A stretch of 39,972 nt of DNA. Origin: Patescibacteria group bacterium. GTDB lineage: Bacteria; Patescibacteriota; Minisyncoccia; UBA6257; JACRHW01. Each line of letters opens with the position of its first letter. Positions within the stretch are counted from its first letter, which is position 1. The DNA is taken from assembly GCA_028865725.1 (NCBI GenBank), contig JAGWJP010000006.1, positions 1-39,972 on the forward strand. The letters are read 5' to 3'. Shown here piece by piece: positions 23,842 to 32,160 of this stretch. Below the pieces are notes generated by a model that was given only the letters and a program-made list of their open reading frames with translations, searched no databases and was not told the origin of the DNA. The position numbers were made by a program, and so were the translations under genes.

Positions 23842-26043
23842 TTACTGAGGCAATGGCGCATTTGTTTCGGCTGCCGCTTCCATCGGCTCTTCGGGATTCA
23901 TCTGATTTTGCATAGTAGGAAGGCCTGCCATCAATTTCGACATAAATTCATTCGCAAAGGCACTCTGATTAGCTTGATTCTTCTCTACATCTTCTCTTAT
24001 TTTGTCGTCATCATCCATCGTGTCGATTTGATTCTTAGCCATCATCGTCTCAACAGCTCCAATTTTCGCGGTAGCATCGACAAGTTTTTCAAGAGCTTCC
24101 ATCTTAGCTTTTGTAGCCAAGGCGCGATTCTTAGTAAGCTCCGATACGCGCTCTTCAAGGAGTCCGATATTAGATTCAAATCGTCCATAACGCTCTTTAG
24201 CAGAGGCGATATTGTTGGCTGCTTTAGAATAAAGCTCTTGCAGCTTGGCTTCTTCGAAGGCATGCTGGATGTTGGTAGCTTCGCTTTGAACGGCTTGCTG
24301 CTGCTGCTCGATGTTTTGTAGGATCTCCATAAGCTCTTTCTTGCCCATGATAGGCGCTTTCTCAGCCAGCTTATGAGGAGGAATAATCCCTCCAAGCTGT
24401 TGATTAAGCTCGATCCATTGATTGTATTCGCTGACCTTCTGTGTTGGCGTTAGTACGGCTTCCTCTACGATCGTCTCATAGCTGGAAAAGATCTTCGAGT
24501 AAAACATCTGCGTAGGCTCTTCGCCGATATAAAGCTTTACTTTAGGAGCCGTCCAGTTATTAAGCGTAATTTGCAGCATCCTTTCGCCAAGAAGTTTTAA
24601 AGAAAGATCCCATTGATCAAAGTATTTCTGTTGGATCATGAGATTAGCTGCTTGCTTCATCAATACAGTAAAGGAAGAAGCATTTGGGCTATTCTCAGCA
24701 TTCCACGACTCCATGTTAATCCCCGATACGGTAAACATGAGCTGTTGAAGCTGATCGGCAAGAGCCATATCGGAATCAGGCACACCTGATGGGACTATCT
24801 TCTCAACATCCGTCATCTCATACCCTTCATTGATAAGCACATCCCATCCTTGACCTGACTTCTTGAGATTATCTTCGTTAGCTACAGCTCCTATTTTTCT
24901 CTTCCATCCCGCATTGATCGTAGCCTCCGTTATATCGTGATTCAAAATAATTCTACGATTGAACAAGTACTGAGCGTCGCGCATGCAACGCACTAAGCCT
25001 CTGCATCTTAGGTCATAATAGTTGGTGTGGGGATCGTAGTTCCAAAAGACGGGGATGAAGGGGCATCCTTCAAAGCCAAGCGGGTTTTCTCCTTGCCACA
25101 TAAGCTGGTCGTTGAGAACAACTGCAAGCTTCCAGATAGGCACTTCAATCTCTACAATCTCTAAGTCAGGGATAGACTGCAACACCGGGTCCATGTTGGC
25201 ATCTTGCGCAAAGTCATAAAATTGATGGTTTCTAGCTGAATAAAGCTTCTTTTTCTTTGTCTTCCACTTATACCATACGTAAGAGAGAACTAGTAGATCA
25301 TTGCGGGCCATGTTGTAATTCTCCGGTAGGAAGTAAAACGACCCGTATCGTTGGGGCGATCCACTCATAGGAGAAATTTTAGTTTGCTGCCCGGGAAATC
25401 GGCTTTCCGCCTCCTGTTTCGAGATATACTCTTGCGTCCAAATAAAGGCGCAGTCACTTGCATCGTAAGAACGGAAATAAGGATCTATCAAGAAAGAATT
25501 GTATTCCCATACTTTTAATTTTAATTCCCCTTGCGCAGGATCTTTGCCCGTAAAGTCTAAATAAGGCTGCAAAAGCACCATCCCGCACACGCAAGCCTGT
25601 TCGCAAGCACGCGAAAACTGCTCGTGAATTTCGTTCTGATTACATACCGTCGTCATCATTTTGGTGTATTGATCCGTGGTAGTGGGATCACCACCGGCGC
25701 CGGGAAGATACGATATGCCTTTTCGATGTTGTCTTTGATATCCCGTGATTAGATTAACCGCCGGCTGAATGACGTTGAAGTAAAAATTGTTGTTATTCGC
25801 TGACGGGGTGAGATTGAAATAGCGATTGATGAAGGTTTGGCTTCCTTCATAAAAAAGATTGTCAATGTTGGACTGATTCCATCTAATTTTCTAGCCCTTT
25901 GCCCCCTAGAAATTAATCTAAGGGGCAAAGGGCCGGCTTTGCTCAATGGGTTGAAAGCGACTATATAAGTTGTCAAGCCACTGACGAACATTTTGACCAT
26001 TTGGCTCTATATTAGAATTCCAAGGCGGATAATAGAAACTCAA
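23842..26043 (-). CDS. portal protein with an in-frame stop-containing hairpin insert
   Basis: P22-type portal of about 716 residues if the insert is skipped. The start is TTG 26043, with GGAGG 5 nt upstream; no ATG is available. N-terminal part LSFYYPPWNSNIEPNG ... YSRFQPIEQSR, then 17 codons with TAG at 25920, 25908 and 25893, then WNQSNIDNLFYEGSQTFINR in the same frame. Downstream: INRYFNLTPSANNNNFYFNV, QRQHRKGISYLP, and a long C-terminal helical barrel (EERVSELTKNRALATKAKME, Gln-rich) as in P22 gp1. No good restart site exists after the stops. Portal assignment is strong; how full length is made is unknown. Confidence 0.8.
25894..25933 (-). repeat. 40-nt near-perfect hairpin inside portal coding sequence
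   Basis: Minus strand GCCCTTTGCCCC/GGGGCAAAGGGC continues as TTAGA/TCTAG to give 17 pairs (one wobble) around a 6-nt loop TTAATT. It carries two of the three in-frame TAG codons; the third follows directly. The extra sequence is about 51 nt, a multiple of three. Confidence 0.75.
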
Positions 26044-26094
26044 GGCATCCTCCAACCATATAAGTTTTTCTTTATCCTACCACTATTTATTTTA

Positions 26095-26580
26095 TTAATT
26101 CAATCGCTGTTTCCATCTCCATTTCATGTAACATTTCTTACAACAAAATCGTGCCCATCTCTTGAAAGATTTTTCCACCCCGCAATGCTCGCATTTTATG
26201 ATTTTAGAAGATCTTTTACGCCAAACTTCTTTCCCTTTTTCGCTTACACTTTTTCTTCCTTCTTCACTTTTTAGCCATTCTAATGGACGTACTTTATTTA
26301 ATTGATCTATACGATTTTGTTGTTTAGAATGTTCTTTCAAATGATTAGAATGACTCACACATTCTAAATTTTCTATAGAATTATTAGAGGGATTATTGTC
26401 TTTATGATGAATATCATGAAAAGGAGGGATGATTCCAAATTCATTTTCCCATACAATTCGATGAGCCAGAAGAGTGTTATATTTTTTATTTTCCTTATCC
26501 CAATCTCTACGAATATAATATCCGTCTTTACGTCTAGTAAATTTTTTATTAATATAAAATCGATGCTTATTTTCTTCCAT
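26095..26580 (-). CDS. HNH endonuclease with C-terminal zinc ribbon
   Basis: 161 residues from ATG 26580 (AAGGGGGG 4 nt upstream); two longer in-frame starts lack a site. HNH core DIHHKDNNPSNNSIENLE (~56-73) and later C-x2-C (CEHCG) and C-x2-C (CCKKC) for a zinc ribbon. N-terminal AP2-like strand pattern with AHRIVWENEFG. Same architecture as the HNH inside the terminase intein. It lies between tRNA-Asn and portal, likely a free-standing homing gene. Confidence 0.8.
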   Translation of the reverse strand: MEENKHRFYINKKFTRRKDGYYIRRDWDKENKKYNTLLAHRIVWENEFGIIPPFHDIHHKDNNPSNNSIENLECVSHSNHLKEHSKQQNRIDQLNKVRPLEWLKSEEGRKSVSEKGKEVWRKRSSKIIKCEHCGVEKSFKRWARFCCKKCYMKWRWKQRLN

Positions 26581-26667
26581 AAATCCCCCCTTGATTTTCT
26601 CCATAAAAGAAAGCATGCAAGGCGTGGAGTGCGCTTTTCGGGTGCCCCCTATGCATGCTGAATTAAT

Positions 26668-26739
26668 CGCCCTCTAATGGATTCGAACCACTAACTTATT
26701 CGTTAACGGCGAAGTGCTCTACCGTTGAGCTAAGAAGGC
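26668..26739 (-). tRNA. tRNA-Asn (GTT anticodon)
   Basis: 72 nt, cloverleaf: acceptor GCCTTCT/AGAGGGC with one G-U, D stem GCTC/GAGC, anticodon loop CCGTTAA, T arm AGTGG-TTCGAAT-CCACT, discriminator G, no encoded CCA. Position 33 is C instead of the near-universal U and pair 27-43 is C/U, both unusual. It supplies Asn codons AAT and AAC. Confidence 0.85.
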
Positions 26740-26746
26740 GTATTTA

Positions 26747-27349
26747 TTATTTGATCCCTTCATACCACCGAAACATATCTCTCCTCAGCTTGCATTTCTT
26801 GGTAAGATCAGCCGAATAAAAGATTAGCCCCTCTGCAAGCACATCCTTATCGCATATCTTTTTACTGAAAAGAGAAGGGATTTCCTTAAACCAAGATGAA
26901 ATCGAGTCAAAGTCTTTGGGATATTTATTCTGAACCCAGCTTTTCCAATGGCAACTTTTAATTAAGTAATCAAAAGGGACAAAAAGATAGTCATCGATTT
27001 GATGTAAGTTTCCGTTGATATCAGGCCCTATAAGCTCTCCGTAATATCTTCCGTCTTGCTTGATCCACCCTCTATGTATCGCCTTAAGAATTCCTATCAA
27101 CGCCTTGCTGCATAGTATATCGAGCTCAATCATGCCATGGAATATACGTGCCTTGCGATTGTCTATCGATTGCACCTTGCCGTCCTTGATGATTACGCAT
27201 ACGTTTGTCCCATGCAGCTTATCTACCGCAAAAGAGGGCTCTGTAAATACCCAAGTGCACAGAGGATCAATTACAGGCGTTACTTTATGATCTTTATCTC
27301 TTACAAATGGACTGATCAGCTTGGGAAAATCTATGATCTCATTCATCAT
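26747..27349 (-). CDS. RNA ligase (nucleotidyltransferase family)
   Basis: 200 residues. Motif I K44-LHG (nucleotidyl lysine), motif III-like YYGELIGPDING with E105, motif IV EGLIFY (173-178), motif V KLRRDMF (187-193). Size and motifs fit the core adenylyltransferase of phage RNA ligases that repair cut tRNA or join RNA 5'-phosphate ends. It is followed directly by the tRNA-Asn gene. The second motif V lysine is replaced by Arg. A DNA ligase is less likely, because no OB domain is present. Confidence 0.8.
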   Translation of the reverse strand: MMNEIIDFPKLISPFVRDKDHKVTPVIDPLCTWVFTEPSFAVDKLHGTNVCVIIKDGKVQSIDNRKARIFHGMIELDILCSKALIGILKAIHRGWIKQDGRYYGELIGPDINGNLHQIDDYLFVPFDYLIKSCHWKSWVQNKYPKDFDSISSWFKEIPSLFSKKICDKDVLAEGLIFYSADLTKKCKLRRDMFRWYEGIK

Positions 27350-27623
27350 TTACTATTTTTTTTGTGGGATTTATGCGTTCTAAGAAATCGTCTTTAGTTT
27401 CCATATTTTCCTCGCCCAAAATCTTAAGGTAATCGGGTAAGATTCTCGTATCGATTTCCAGGAAATTGATGCTAGTATGAATGAGATTCATATCAAAATT
27501 GTTTTTCTTATATTTCTTAGTCATCACTTCGATAAGATCGATATGATCTTTGATTTCGTTTATAGTAGTAAAATATTTCTTACTCTTTACTAAATGATTG
27601 CCTGTAGCAACTTGATAAATCAT
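27339..27623 (-). CDS. small protein of unknown function
   Basis: 94 residues, helical, charged (MIYQVATGNHLVKSKKYFTT, HIDLIEVMTKKYKKN, LEIDTRILPDYLKILGEE). Overlaps the RNA ligase start by 11 bp and lies 1 bp after the previous gene, so it is co-translated with the ligase. No motif recognised. Confidence 0.55.
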   Translation of the reverse strand: MIYQVATGNHLVKSKKYFTTINEIKDHIDLIEVMTKKYKKNNFDMNLIHTSINFLEIDTRILPDYLKILGEENMETKDDFLERINPTKKIVNDE

Positions 27624-27624
27624 G

Positions 27625-27999
27625 TTAATCCTTTAAAAATCTTTCTATAACGTACAGTTTTGGAGCAAACTTGGCTTTAATACAGTCATTTATTTCAGAA
27701 AAAAAACAAATGTTGAATATAATAAATACTGCTGCAGCGATAAAGTACAAAAAAGCAGGTGATTGCTCCGGATACCTAAGTTTTTTATCTTTATACCTAA
27801 GTTTTTTATCTTTTTTCAATAAATAAAAAAAGAAAGAAAGCGATAAAACACAAATAAATAAACAAACAATCGAAAACATAAGAGACGACCAGAAACCATA
27901 GTCAGCTGCTTCTTGAATAAAAAGCGGAAGCTCTTCGCCTACTACATTTCCTATGTTCTGCATCCAGTCTAATAGCTGTTTTAGAAATTCATCTTTCAT
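27625..27999 (-). CDS. two-span membrane protein with a duplicated KDKKLRY
   Basis: 124 residues. Spans at ~36-60 (SSLMFSIVCLFICVLSLSFF) and ~84-101 (FLYFIAAAVFIIFNICFF), separated by a basic loop holding KDKKLRY twice in tandem. Overlaps the preceding 30-residue ORF by ATGA. A holin-type role is conceivable; the position just after terminase gives little guidance. Confidence 0.6.
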   Translation of the reverse strand: MKDEFLKQLLDWMQNIGNVVGEELPLFIQEAADYGFWSSLMFSIVCLFICVLSLSFFFYLLKKDKKLRYKDKKLRYPEQSPAFLYFIAAAVFIIFNICFFSEINDCIKAKFAPKLYVIERFLKD

Positions 28000-28088
28000 A
28001 TATCCATTAATTCATTTAGAGTTATCCACCTAATCGCTTCTTCTTTCGTAGGCTGTTTATCTTTGATATTTAACCATTCTAAATCCAT
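27996..28088 (-). CDS. 30-residue ORF overlapping terminase end
   Basis: ATG 28088 sits within the last codons of terminase, whose GGAGGAAGC serves as its site 6 nt upstream; it stops as ATGA on the next gene. Product MDLEWLNIKDKQPTKEEAIR and a short tail. The coupling at both ends suggests a real but unknown gene. Confidence 0.45.
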   Translation of the reverse strand: MDLEWLNIKDKQPTKEEAIRWITLNELMDI

Positions 28089-28396
28089 TTGCTTCCTCCT
28101 GGGTGCCGTCTATCTCTGTAAACTTCCGGCTCTTGTTCCGTCGTCCATTTGGTATTCTGTGGCTTGTGAGTGTATATTGCGTAGCGAAGAGCATCGCAAT
28201 TTTTTATTATCATTCCATTAGCAACAAAATTACCATCTTGAGTAGCAATGCAATAAACATCTTCTTTTTTATCCAACTTCTTAATCGATTTTATCCCTAT
28301 CCCAACGATGTCCACATTTTCTAGAGCAAAATCTTTTCTTTGAATATTTGTTGACTGAGAAATTGATCCCGCATCTTTCGCAATTTCTATAGACAT
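28079..28396 (-). CDS. terL: terminase large subunit C-part with C-intein (trans-splicing half)
   Basis: 105 residues. Own AGGAG 6 nt before ATG 28396. Residues 1-66 are the C-intein: block F EDVYCIATQDGNFVANG and block G MIIKN, with terminal Asn66 (penultimate Lys instead of the usual His), followed by Cys67 as +1 nucleophile. The 39-residue C-extein CDALRYAIYTHK... completes the terminase nuclease motif. Same frame as the N-part, but separated by a stop and the HNH gene. Expected product: spliced large terminase of 432 residues. Confidence 0.85.
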   Translation of the reverse strand: MSIEIAKDAGSISQSTNIQRKDFALENVDIVGIGIKSIKKLDKKEDVYCIATQDGNFVANGMIIKNCDALRYAIYTHKPQNTKWTTEQEPEVYRDRRHPGGSKWI

Positions 28397-28871
28397 TGTC
28401 CACTCCTAATTTCCTTCTAAATCGTGATTTACATTTATTAGAGCAAAATTTATTTCCACTTTTCTTTGATGTTTTATAAATAGATCTACAAAAAAGGCAT
28501 GTATACTCTTTTTCTTCCCAATGGCCAAATCCACATTCTTCGGCATGTTTTTTATGCCATTCTTTCCCTTCTTCGGAGGAATGCCATTGAGAAGCTAAAG
28601 GCCTTATAATGTGCATGAGTTCTATATTCTTGTTGCGCCTTTCTTCTGTAAAATGACGATCGATATGCTCTTTTGGGGATAAACACTCTAAATTATTTAT
28701 ATCATTATTAGACTTATTTCCATCTTTATGATGTATATGAAATCCTTTAGGAATCTTTCCATTAACTTTTTCCCAAACAAATCGATGAGCTCTGATTTTA
28801 GGAAAGGTTACGGAGATCCAATATCCTGAATCTTTATCGAGATAAAATCTTTGTCCGAAGTGTTCTTGCAT
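28281..28871 (-). CDS. HNH endonuclease lying across the split intein
   Basis: 196 residues in a different frame from terminase. It begins 64 nt before the end of the N-intein ORF and ends 116 nt inside the C-intein ORF. HNH core HIHHKDGNKSNNDINNLE (~45-62), zinc-ribbon cysteines CLFCR, CSNKC, CERCG, CSRKC. Related to the HNH at 26095. It is thus a homing endonuclease placed where the intein's own endonuclease domain would be. No clear Shine-Dalgarno; translation may be coupled to the N-part. Confidence 0.8.
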   Translation of the reverse strand: MQEHFGQRFYLDKDSGYWISVTFPKIRAHRFVWEKVNGKIPKGFHIHHKDGNKSNNDINNLECLSPKEHIDRHFTEERRNKNIELMHIIRPLASQWHSSEEGKEWHKKHAEECGFGHWEEKEYTCLFCRSIYKTSKKSGNKFCSNKCKSRFRRKLGVDNVYRNCERCGINFSVNKYSKKRFCSRKCGHRWDRDKID

Positions 28872-30286
28872 GTCATTATTATATCTGAAAGTGTCAATTG
28901 ATTCAATGCGATATATCCTCTATCTGTTAATATTTCGTGATCTGCCGTTGCTGTTAATTTTTTCCCATCTTCCAACTCTAACTCAAAGACTTCTACGTTT
29001 TCTTGGGTTTTCTTATAACCTAAAATAGGAGAAGCATTTGCTTTATAGGAAGAAAAAGAAATGGGGTTACCTTTAAAAAGTAAAACCTCTGTTTGACCAC
29101 TTACGCATAAGTGATCCCTCTCTTTCTTCGGCTTGTCATAGCCTTTTTCGGTCTGCTTCGTATCCCACACATATCCCTGTATTTCTTTGATCAGATTCTT
29201 GCAGTTCTCCACTATGAAAAGACGTCCTTGTTGCATCTCATTAACCGTATAATGTATTCCTTCAACCACGTCATTTTCCGCGTCTATAACGTGAATTCCT
29301 CTCCTTCTAAGCTCTACTTTCATGCTAGCAGCCGAAGGGTCCATATAAACAAGCCTTATGCCGTACTTATCGACGAGCTTTTGGACTTCCTCTGCATATT
29401 CGCTATTGACCATTTGCTTTTTGGTATCACTGCTATTCCAGTAGTATTCTTCCTCTACCCATAGCATCTTTCCACTTCCATCGTAACGGCCGGTTGATAC
29501 GCCGATAACCACCATGCCAAAGGCATTCGTAACTCCGTAGTCGATTCCTGCTACCCAATATTCTGCTGCCTTTGGAGGGCGACGAAGAACGTGTATTTTT
29601 GTGTCAAAACACTCATAAATAGCGCCTTCGGCCATGCACCATATACCCATATAGTTTCTTTTAAAGAAAACACCCGTCAGAGAGGATTTGATACGGTCTT
29701 TGTAATCTTGAGAGACATAGTCAGTGTCAGCTAATGTAAAATGCATCGCGTAATATCTCTCGTCTCCTTCTTGCGCCTTGTCTATCCATTCTTTTAGAAT
29801 ATGCGAAGGAGAAGCGGGGTTCATAGCCGCAAAAGCCTTTGAATGAGAAGCACTCAATCTCGTATCGAGCATATGGATCATGTTCAAGGGAAAGAGCGTC
29901 ATCTCGTCGCAGTACAGAAGAGATATTGTTTGCCCTTGAATGCGCCCCACAGAAGAGCCATCAGCTGCACCGCATGTTCTAATCAATTTATTCTTATATG
30001 TGAAGGAATTATTTTGATGATTGAATTTGGAAAGAAACGGGCGAAACGCAGAAAAGATCTTTGAATTGTAAAGCAGCTTTACAACGTTGTCGTGAATCGT
30101 TGAGCTAGTGTAGCCGATCATCCAAATATCATTATCGGGGCATTGATCAAGCGCGAACATAAAAGAGTATAGAGTAATGATTGTTTTTCCCGTTCGTACT
30201 GCACCGTGCGCGAGATTCCATGTAGCATTAGCTTCAATTAAAAATTTACATTGCTTTTGGCTGAAAGGAAGAACTTTTTGCTCCAT
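28808..30286 (-). CDS. terL: terminase large subunit N-part with N-intein
   Basis: 492 residues. ATPase: Walker A HGAVRTGKT (27-35), Walker B LLYCDE (123-128), coupling motif AAMNPASP (~153-160). Nuclease: first acidic Asp249 (AGIDYG), Asp316 (YMDPS). The extein ends KERDHL at 393, then the N-intein, 99 residues: Cys394, block A CVSGQTEVLL, block B GKKLTATADHEILT. Joined with the C-part it gives DHLCDALRY, the third nuclease motif, so the intein sits in the active site. GGAG is close before the ATG. DNA packaging motor and headful or site cutting. Confidence 0.9.
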   Translation of the reverse strand: MEQKVLPFSQKQCKFLIEANATWNLAHGAVRTGKTIITLYSFMFALDQCPDNDIWMIGYTSSTIHDNVVKLLYNSKIFSAFRPFLSKFNHQNNSFTYKNKLIRTCGAADGSSVGRIQGQTISLLYCDEMTLFPLNMIHMLDTRLSASHSKAFAAMNPASPSHILKEWIDKAQEGDERYYAMHFTLADTDYVSQDYKDRIKSSLTGVFFKRNYMGIWCMAEGAIYECFDTKIHVLRRPPKAAEYWVAGIDYGVTNAFGMVVIGVSTGRYDGSGKMLWVEEEYYWNSSDTKKQMVNSEYAEEVQKLVDKYGIRLVYMDPSAASMKVELRRRGIHVIDAENDVVEGIHYTVNEMQQGRLFIVENCKNLIKEIQGYVWDTKQTEKGYDKPKKERDHLCVSGQTEVLLFKGNPISFSSYKANASPILGYKKTQENVEVFELELEDGKKLTATADHEILTDRGYIALNQLTLSDIIMTCKNTSDKDFISIKIQDIGSP

Positions 30287-30312
30287 AACTCCTCAAGTTA
30301 AATTTTTAATAA

Positions 30313-30347
30313 GTGGATAGGTTGATGATCAGGAGCCCTACCCACTC
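30313..30347. promoter_or_regulatory. hairpin between terminase and plus-strand gene 30481
   Basis: AGTGG-A-TAGG ... CCTA-C-CCACT interrupted stem with 15-nt loop, in the 194-bp gap that separates the large terminase start from plus-strand gene 30481. Could attenuate minus-strand transcription from the small terminase gene. No convincing promoter seen beside it. Confidence 0.35.
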
Positions 30348-30480
30348 ACAAAAACCAAGAGATGAACCAACACCCTGTAGGAAAAAAATCTCTCGTAAAA
30401 AATTTCACCTTTAACCTATCATGCAGTCCAATTTATTTCAACTAGTTTTTATGATTCAATCTAATCTAAGGAGAAATTTG

Positions 30481-30768
30481 ATGAAGGAAGAAAAAATACC
30501 GCTCACGCCAGAAGAACTTTACGACCATGACATTATGCAAATGCATATTTATCTGCCTAAATTAAAGAAATTATTAACCGATTTTCTGGACGATTCGCTA
30601 TGGGAAACGGATAGAGAAAACATTTATGCCGAGCTAAGATTGGTTGCCAGCCTCATCGCAAGCATAATCTATCAGACGGCAGAAGGGGACGAAAAAATCT
30701 ATAAGGAATTAATTAAATTATTTATTTACCTTCTGGAGCATGGATCTATTAAAAAGATTAATAGCTAG
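30481..30768 (+). CDS. small acidic helical protein
   Basis: 95 residues from ATG 30481 (AAGGAG 7 nt upstream); the longer frame from 30421 has no site. Helical with YLPKLKKLLTDFLDDSLWET and ELRLVASLIASIIYQTAEGD. It overlaps the end of the converging small terminase gene by 11 bp. Unknown function. Confidence 0.55.
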   Translation: MKEEKIPLTPEELYDHDIMQMHIYLPKLKKLLTDFLDDSLWETDRENIYAELRLVASLIASIIYQTAEGDEKIYKELIKLFIYLLEHGSIKKINS

Positions 30769-31237
30769 CGTCTTTCTGTGCTTGAAGAGCCAATAAAGCA
30801 TCAATAATTTTTTTATTATGATCTATCTCTTCGGGGGTAGCATGAATTTTATCGTCAATCTTGTATTGTCTTTCCAGCTCAAGCTGTGTCTTGAGCTTTT
30901 CTTTCTCATGATCCAGCAAGTCAGTGAGATACATATCAATAAAACGATCTGCAATTCTAGTACTAATATTTCTGTTATTAATTAATTTGCGTCCTAGCCA
31001 TTCTAATAACTGTTCGTAATAGGGTAGAAAATATGCTCTTTGTAATATCTTCTTCCACTCAGATTTCGGTATGCCTTTTTCGGCGCCGTAAAAATTGCTC
31101 GCATGAACAATGTCCTTGTTTTTGTCGTTCTTTTGCATCCATATGAGAAGTTCTTCACCAAGAGCAATGACTTCCTCATCAGTCCACACTTTATCGAATA
31201 TCTTTCTCGATTTTTGATGACCTTTTTCAAATCCCAT
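30758..31237 (-). CDS. terminase small subunit (putative)
   Basis: 159 residues. N-terminal basic stretch and helical DNA-binding-like segment (FDKVWTDEEVIALGEELLIW, ~14-33; GIPKSEWKKILQRAYFLP), a central oligomerisation helix, and a charged C-terminal coiled coil (HEKEKLKTQLELERQYKIDD). Lies just upstream of the large terminase on the same strand, the usual position. Role: recognises packaging sequence and loads the large subunit. Promoter at 31263-31290. Confidence 0.65.
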   Translation of the reverse strand: MGFEKGHQKSRKIFDKVWTDEEVIALGEELLIWMQKNDKNKDIVHASNFYGAEKGIPKSEWKKILQRAYFLPYYEQLLEWLGRKLINNRNISTRIADRFIDMYLTDLLDHEKEKLKTQLELERQYKIDDKIHATPEEIDHNKKIIDALLALQAQKDASY

Positions 31238-31262
31238 TGTTAACCTATAGTTTTATTTTTAC

Positions 31263-31290
31263 TATATAGGTCATCAATCAAAACTGTAAA
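31263..31290 (-). promoter_or_regulatory. promoter of terminase/late unit
   Basis: Minus strand TTTACA, about 16 nt, TATATA; 26 bp before the small terminase start. Divergent to the promoter at 31314-31342. Confidence 0.5.
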
Positions 31291-31313
31291 GCTTTTTATT
31301 TTTTCTTTTTCTG

Positions 31314-31342
31314 TTGCAGACAAATCAAACCTAATGCATAAT
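31314..31342 (+). promoter_or_regulatory. promoter of small plus-strand genes 31444-32157
   Basis: TTGCAG, 17-nt spacer, CATAAT. About 95 nt of leader follow before the first gene, whose start carries the GAGGATACAA motif. Confidence 0.5.
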
Positions 31343-31443
31343 GTTGTACATAAATCAAGCGATAGTCTCTCTCGAAAGACACTCAAGTGTAGAGATCGTA
31401 GCAGTCGTAAGATAGGTAGAGAACAACAAAAGAGGATACAAAG

Positions 31444-31713
31444 ATGATCAACATAGAATGCGTAAAAGGGATTTCGTTTAGCGTAACAGGAAAAAGTCAC
31501 AACGGAAAATTTAAGTGCAGCCAAAATTATAGAACACCCGAAGAAGCCGTTAATTATTTCGCAGAAAAAAATCCTAGATTTAAGGGAATTTGTGAACTAA
31601 ATGTTCATGAAACGGAATATTACGAGGATGGAAGAATGGTTTATAAGATTATGGGGGAAGTTTTAGGGACATTTAATTCACTGCAAAATTTAAAGGAATT
31701 CAAAGGGGAATAA
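31444..31713 (+). CDS. small unknown protein
   Basis: 89 residues, beta-rich start (MINIECVKGISFSVTGKSHN) and an acidic tail. The start is preceded by AGAGGATACAAAG, the motif shared by five early genes. Its stop lies inside a terminator-like hairpin (31702-31723). No domain recognised. Confidence 0.6.
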   Translation: MINIECVKGISFSVTGKSHNGKFKCSQNYRTPEEAVNYFAEKNPRFKGICELNVHETEYYEDGRMVYKIMGEVLGTFNSLQNLKEFKGE

Positions 31714-31724
31714 AATCCCCTTTT
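31702..31724 (+). terminator. hairpin at the end of gene 31444, partial terminator
   Basis: AAAGGGGA-ATAAAA-TCCCCTTT plus T, an 8-bp perfect stem that includes the stop codon. The next gene starts 18 bp later with the shared leader motif, so some read-through is expected. Confidence 0.5.
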
Positions 31725-31741
31725 AACACGAGGATACAAAG

Positions 31742-31900
31742 ATGAATCACGAAGAAATAATTGATGAAGAAGAGTTTTACGGCTGGGATTTTAGTGGTGA
31801 CGATGAAGACTATCAGAACTACATAAGAGAAGAAGTGATGGAGATAAGATTAGAGCCAATGGGAAATGATTGCCCATTTGCCGGACTTTGGAATAGTTAA
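31742..31900 (+). CDS. 52-residue acidic protein
   Basis: ATG 31742 follows ACGAGGATACAAAG. Very acidic (MNHEEIIDEEEFYGWDFSGD, then DYQNYIREEVME) and ends FAGLWNS. DNA-mimic-like charge is notable but the function is unknown. Same unit as the two neighbours. Confidence 0.55.
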   Translation: MNHEEIIDEEEFYGWDFSGDDEDYQNYIREEVMEIRLEPMGNDCPFAGLWNS

Positions 31901-31926
31901 ATAAACATAAAGAGGATACTAAGGGA

Positions 31927-32157
31927 ATGAATATTTCAGATGAGGAAATAAAATCTTTAATAGAAACATCGAGCGATACTATTTTAGATGTAGTAGCAGA
32001 GGGTATGCTAAAAATAGAGGAAATAGACGATAAGATAGCATTTTGCATTGCTCTCTTATCTCACACTTTTGCAAGATTTATAAAGGAAGGATTTCCCGAA
32101 GAACAGCAAGCATTCGTTTATAACTCTATAATGAATATTGTGAAAGATAACTTATAA
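31927..32157 (+). CDS. 76-residue helical protein
   Basis: MNISDEEIKSLIETSSDTIL then FCIALLSHTFARFIKEGFPE. Four amphipathic helices, acidic start. Preceded by AGAGGATACTA, a variant of the shared leader motif. The unit ends at 32157, facing minus-strand genes 3 bp away; no clear terminator between them. Confidence 0.55.
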   Translation: MNISDEEIKSLIETSSDTILDVVAEGMLKIEEIDDKIAFCIALLSHTFARFIKEGFPEEQQAFVYNSIMNIVKDNL

Positions 32158-32160
32158 AGT

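Noticed and set aside
25891-25920. TAG reassigned to an amino acid, allowing portal read-through
   Set aside because: TAG ends other genes here with the next start directly behind (for example 1930-1932 and 32161-32163), and no suppressor tRNA is seen.
25749-26000. An open frame on the minus strand passing straight through the portal insert
   Set aside because: It is the +1 frame of the portal region; it has no ribosome site and its residues do not match portal sequence on either side, whereas the portal frame does.
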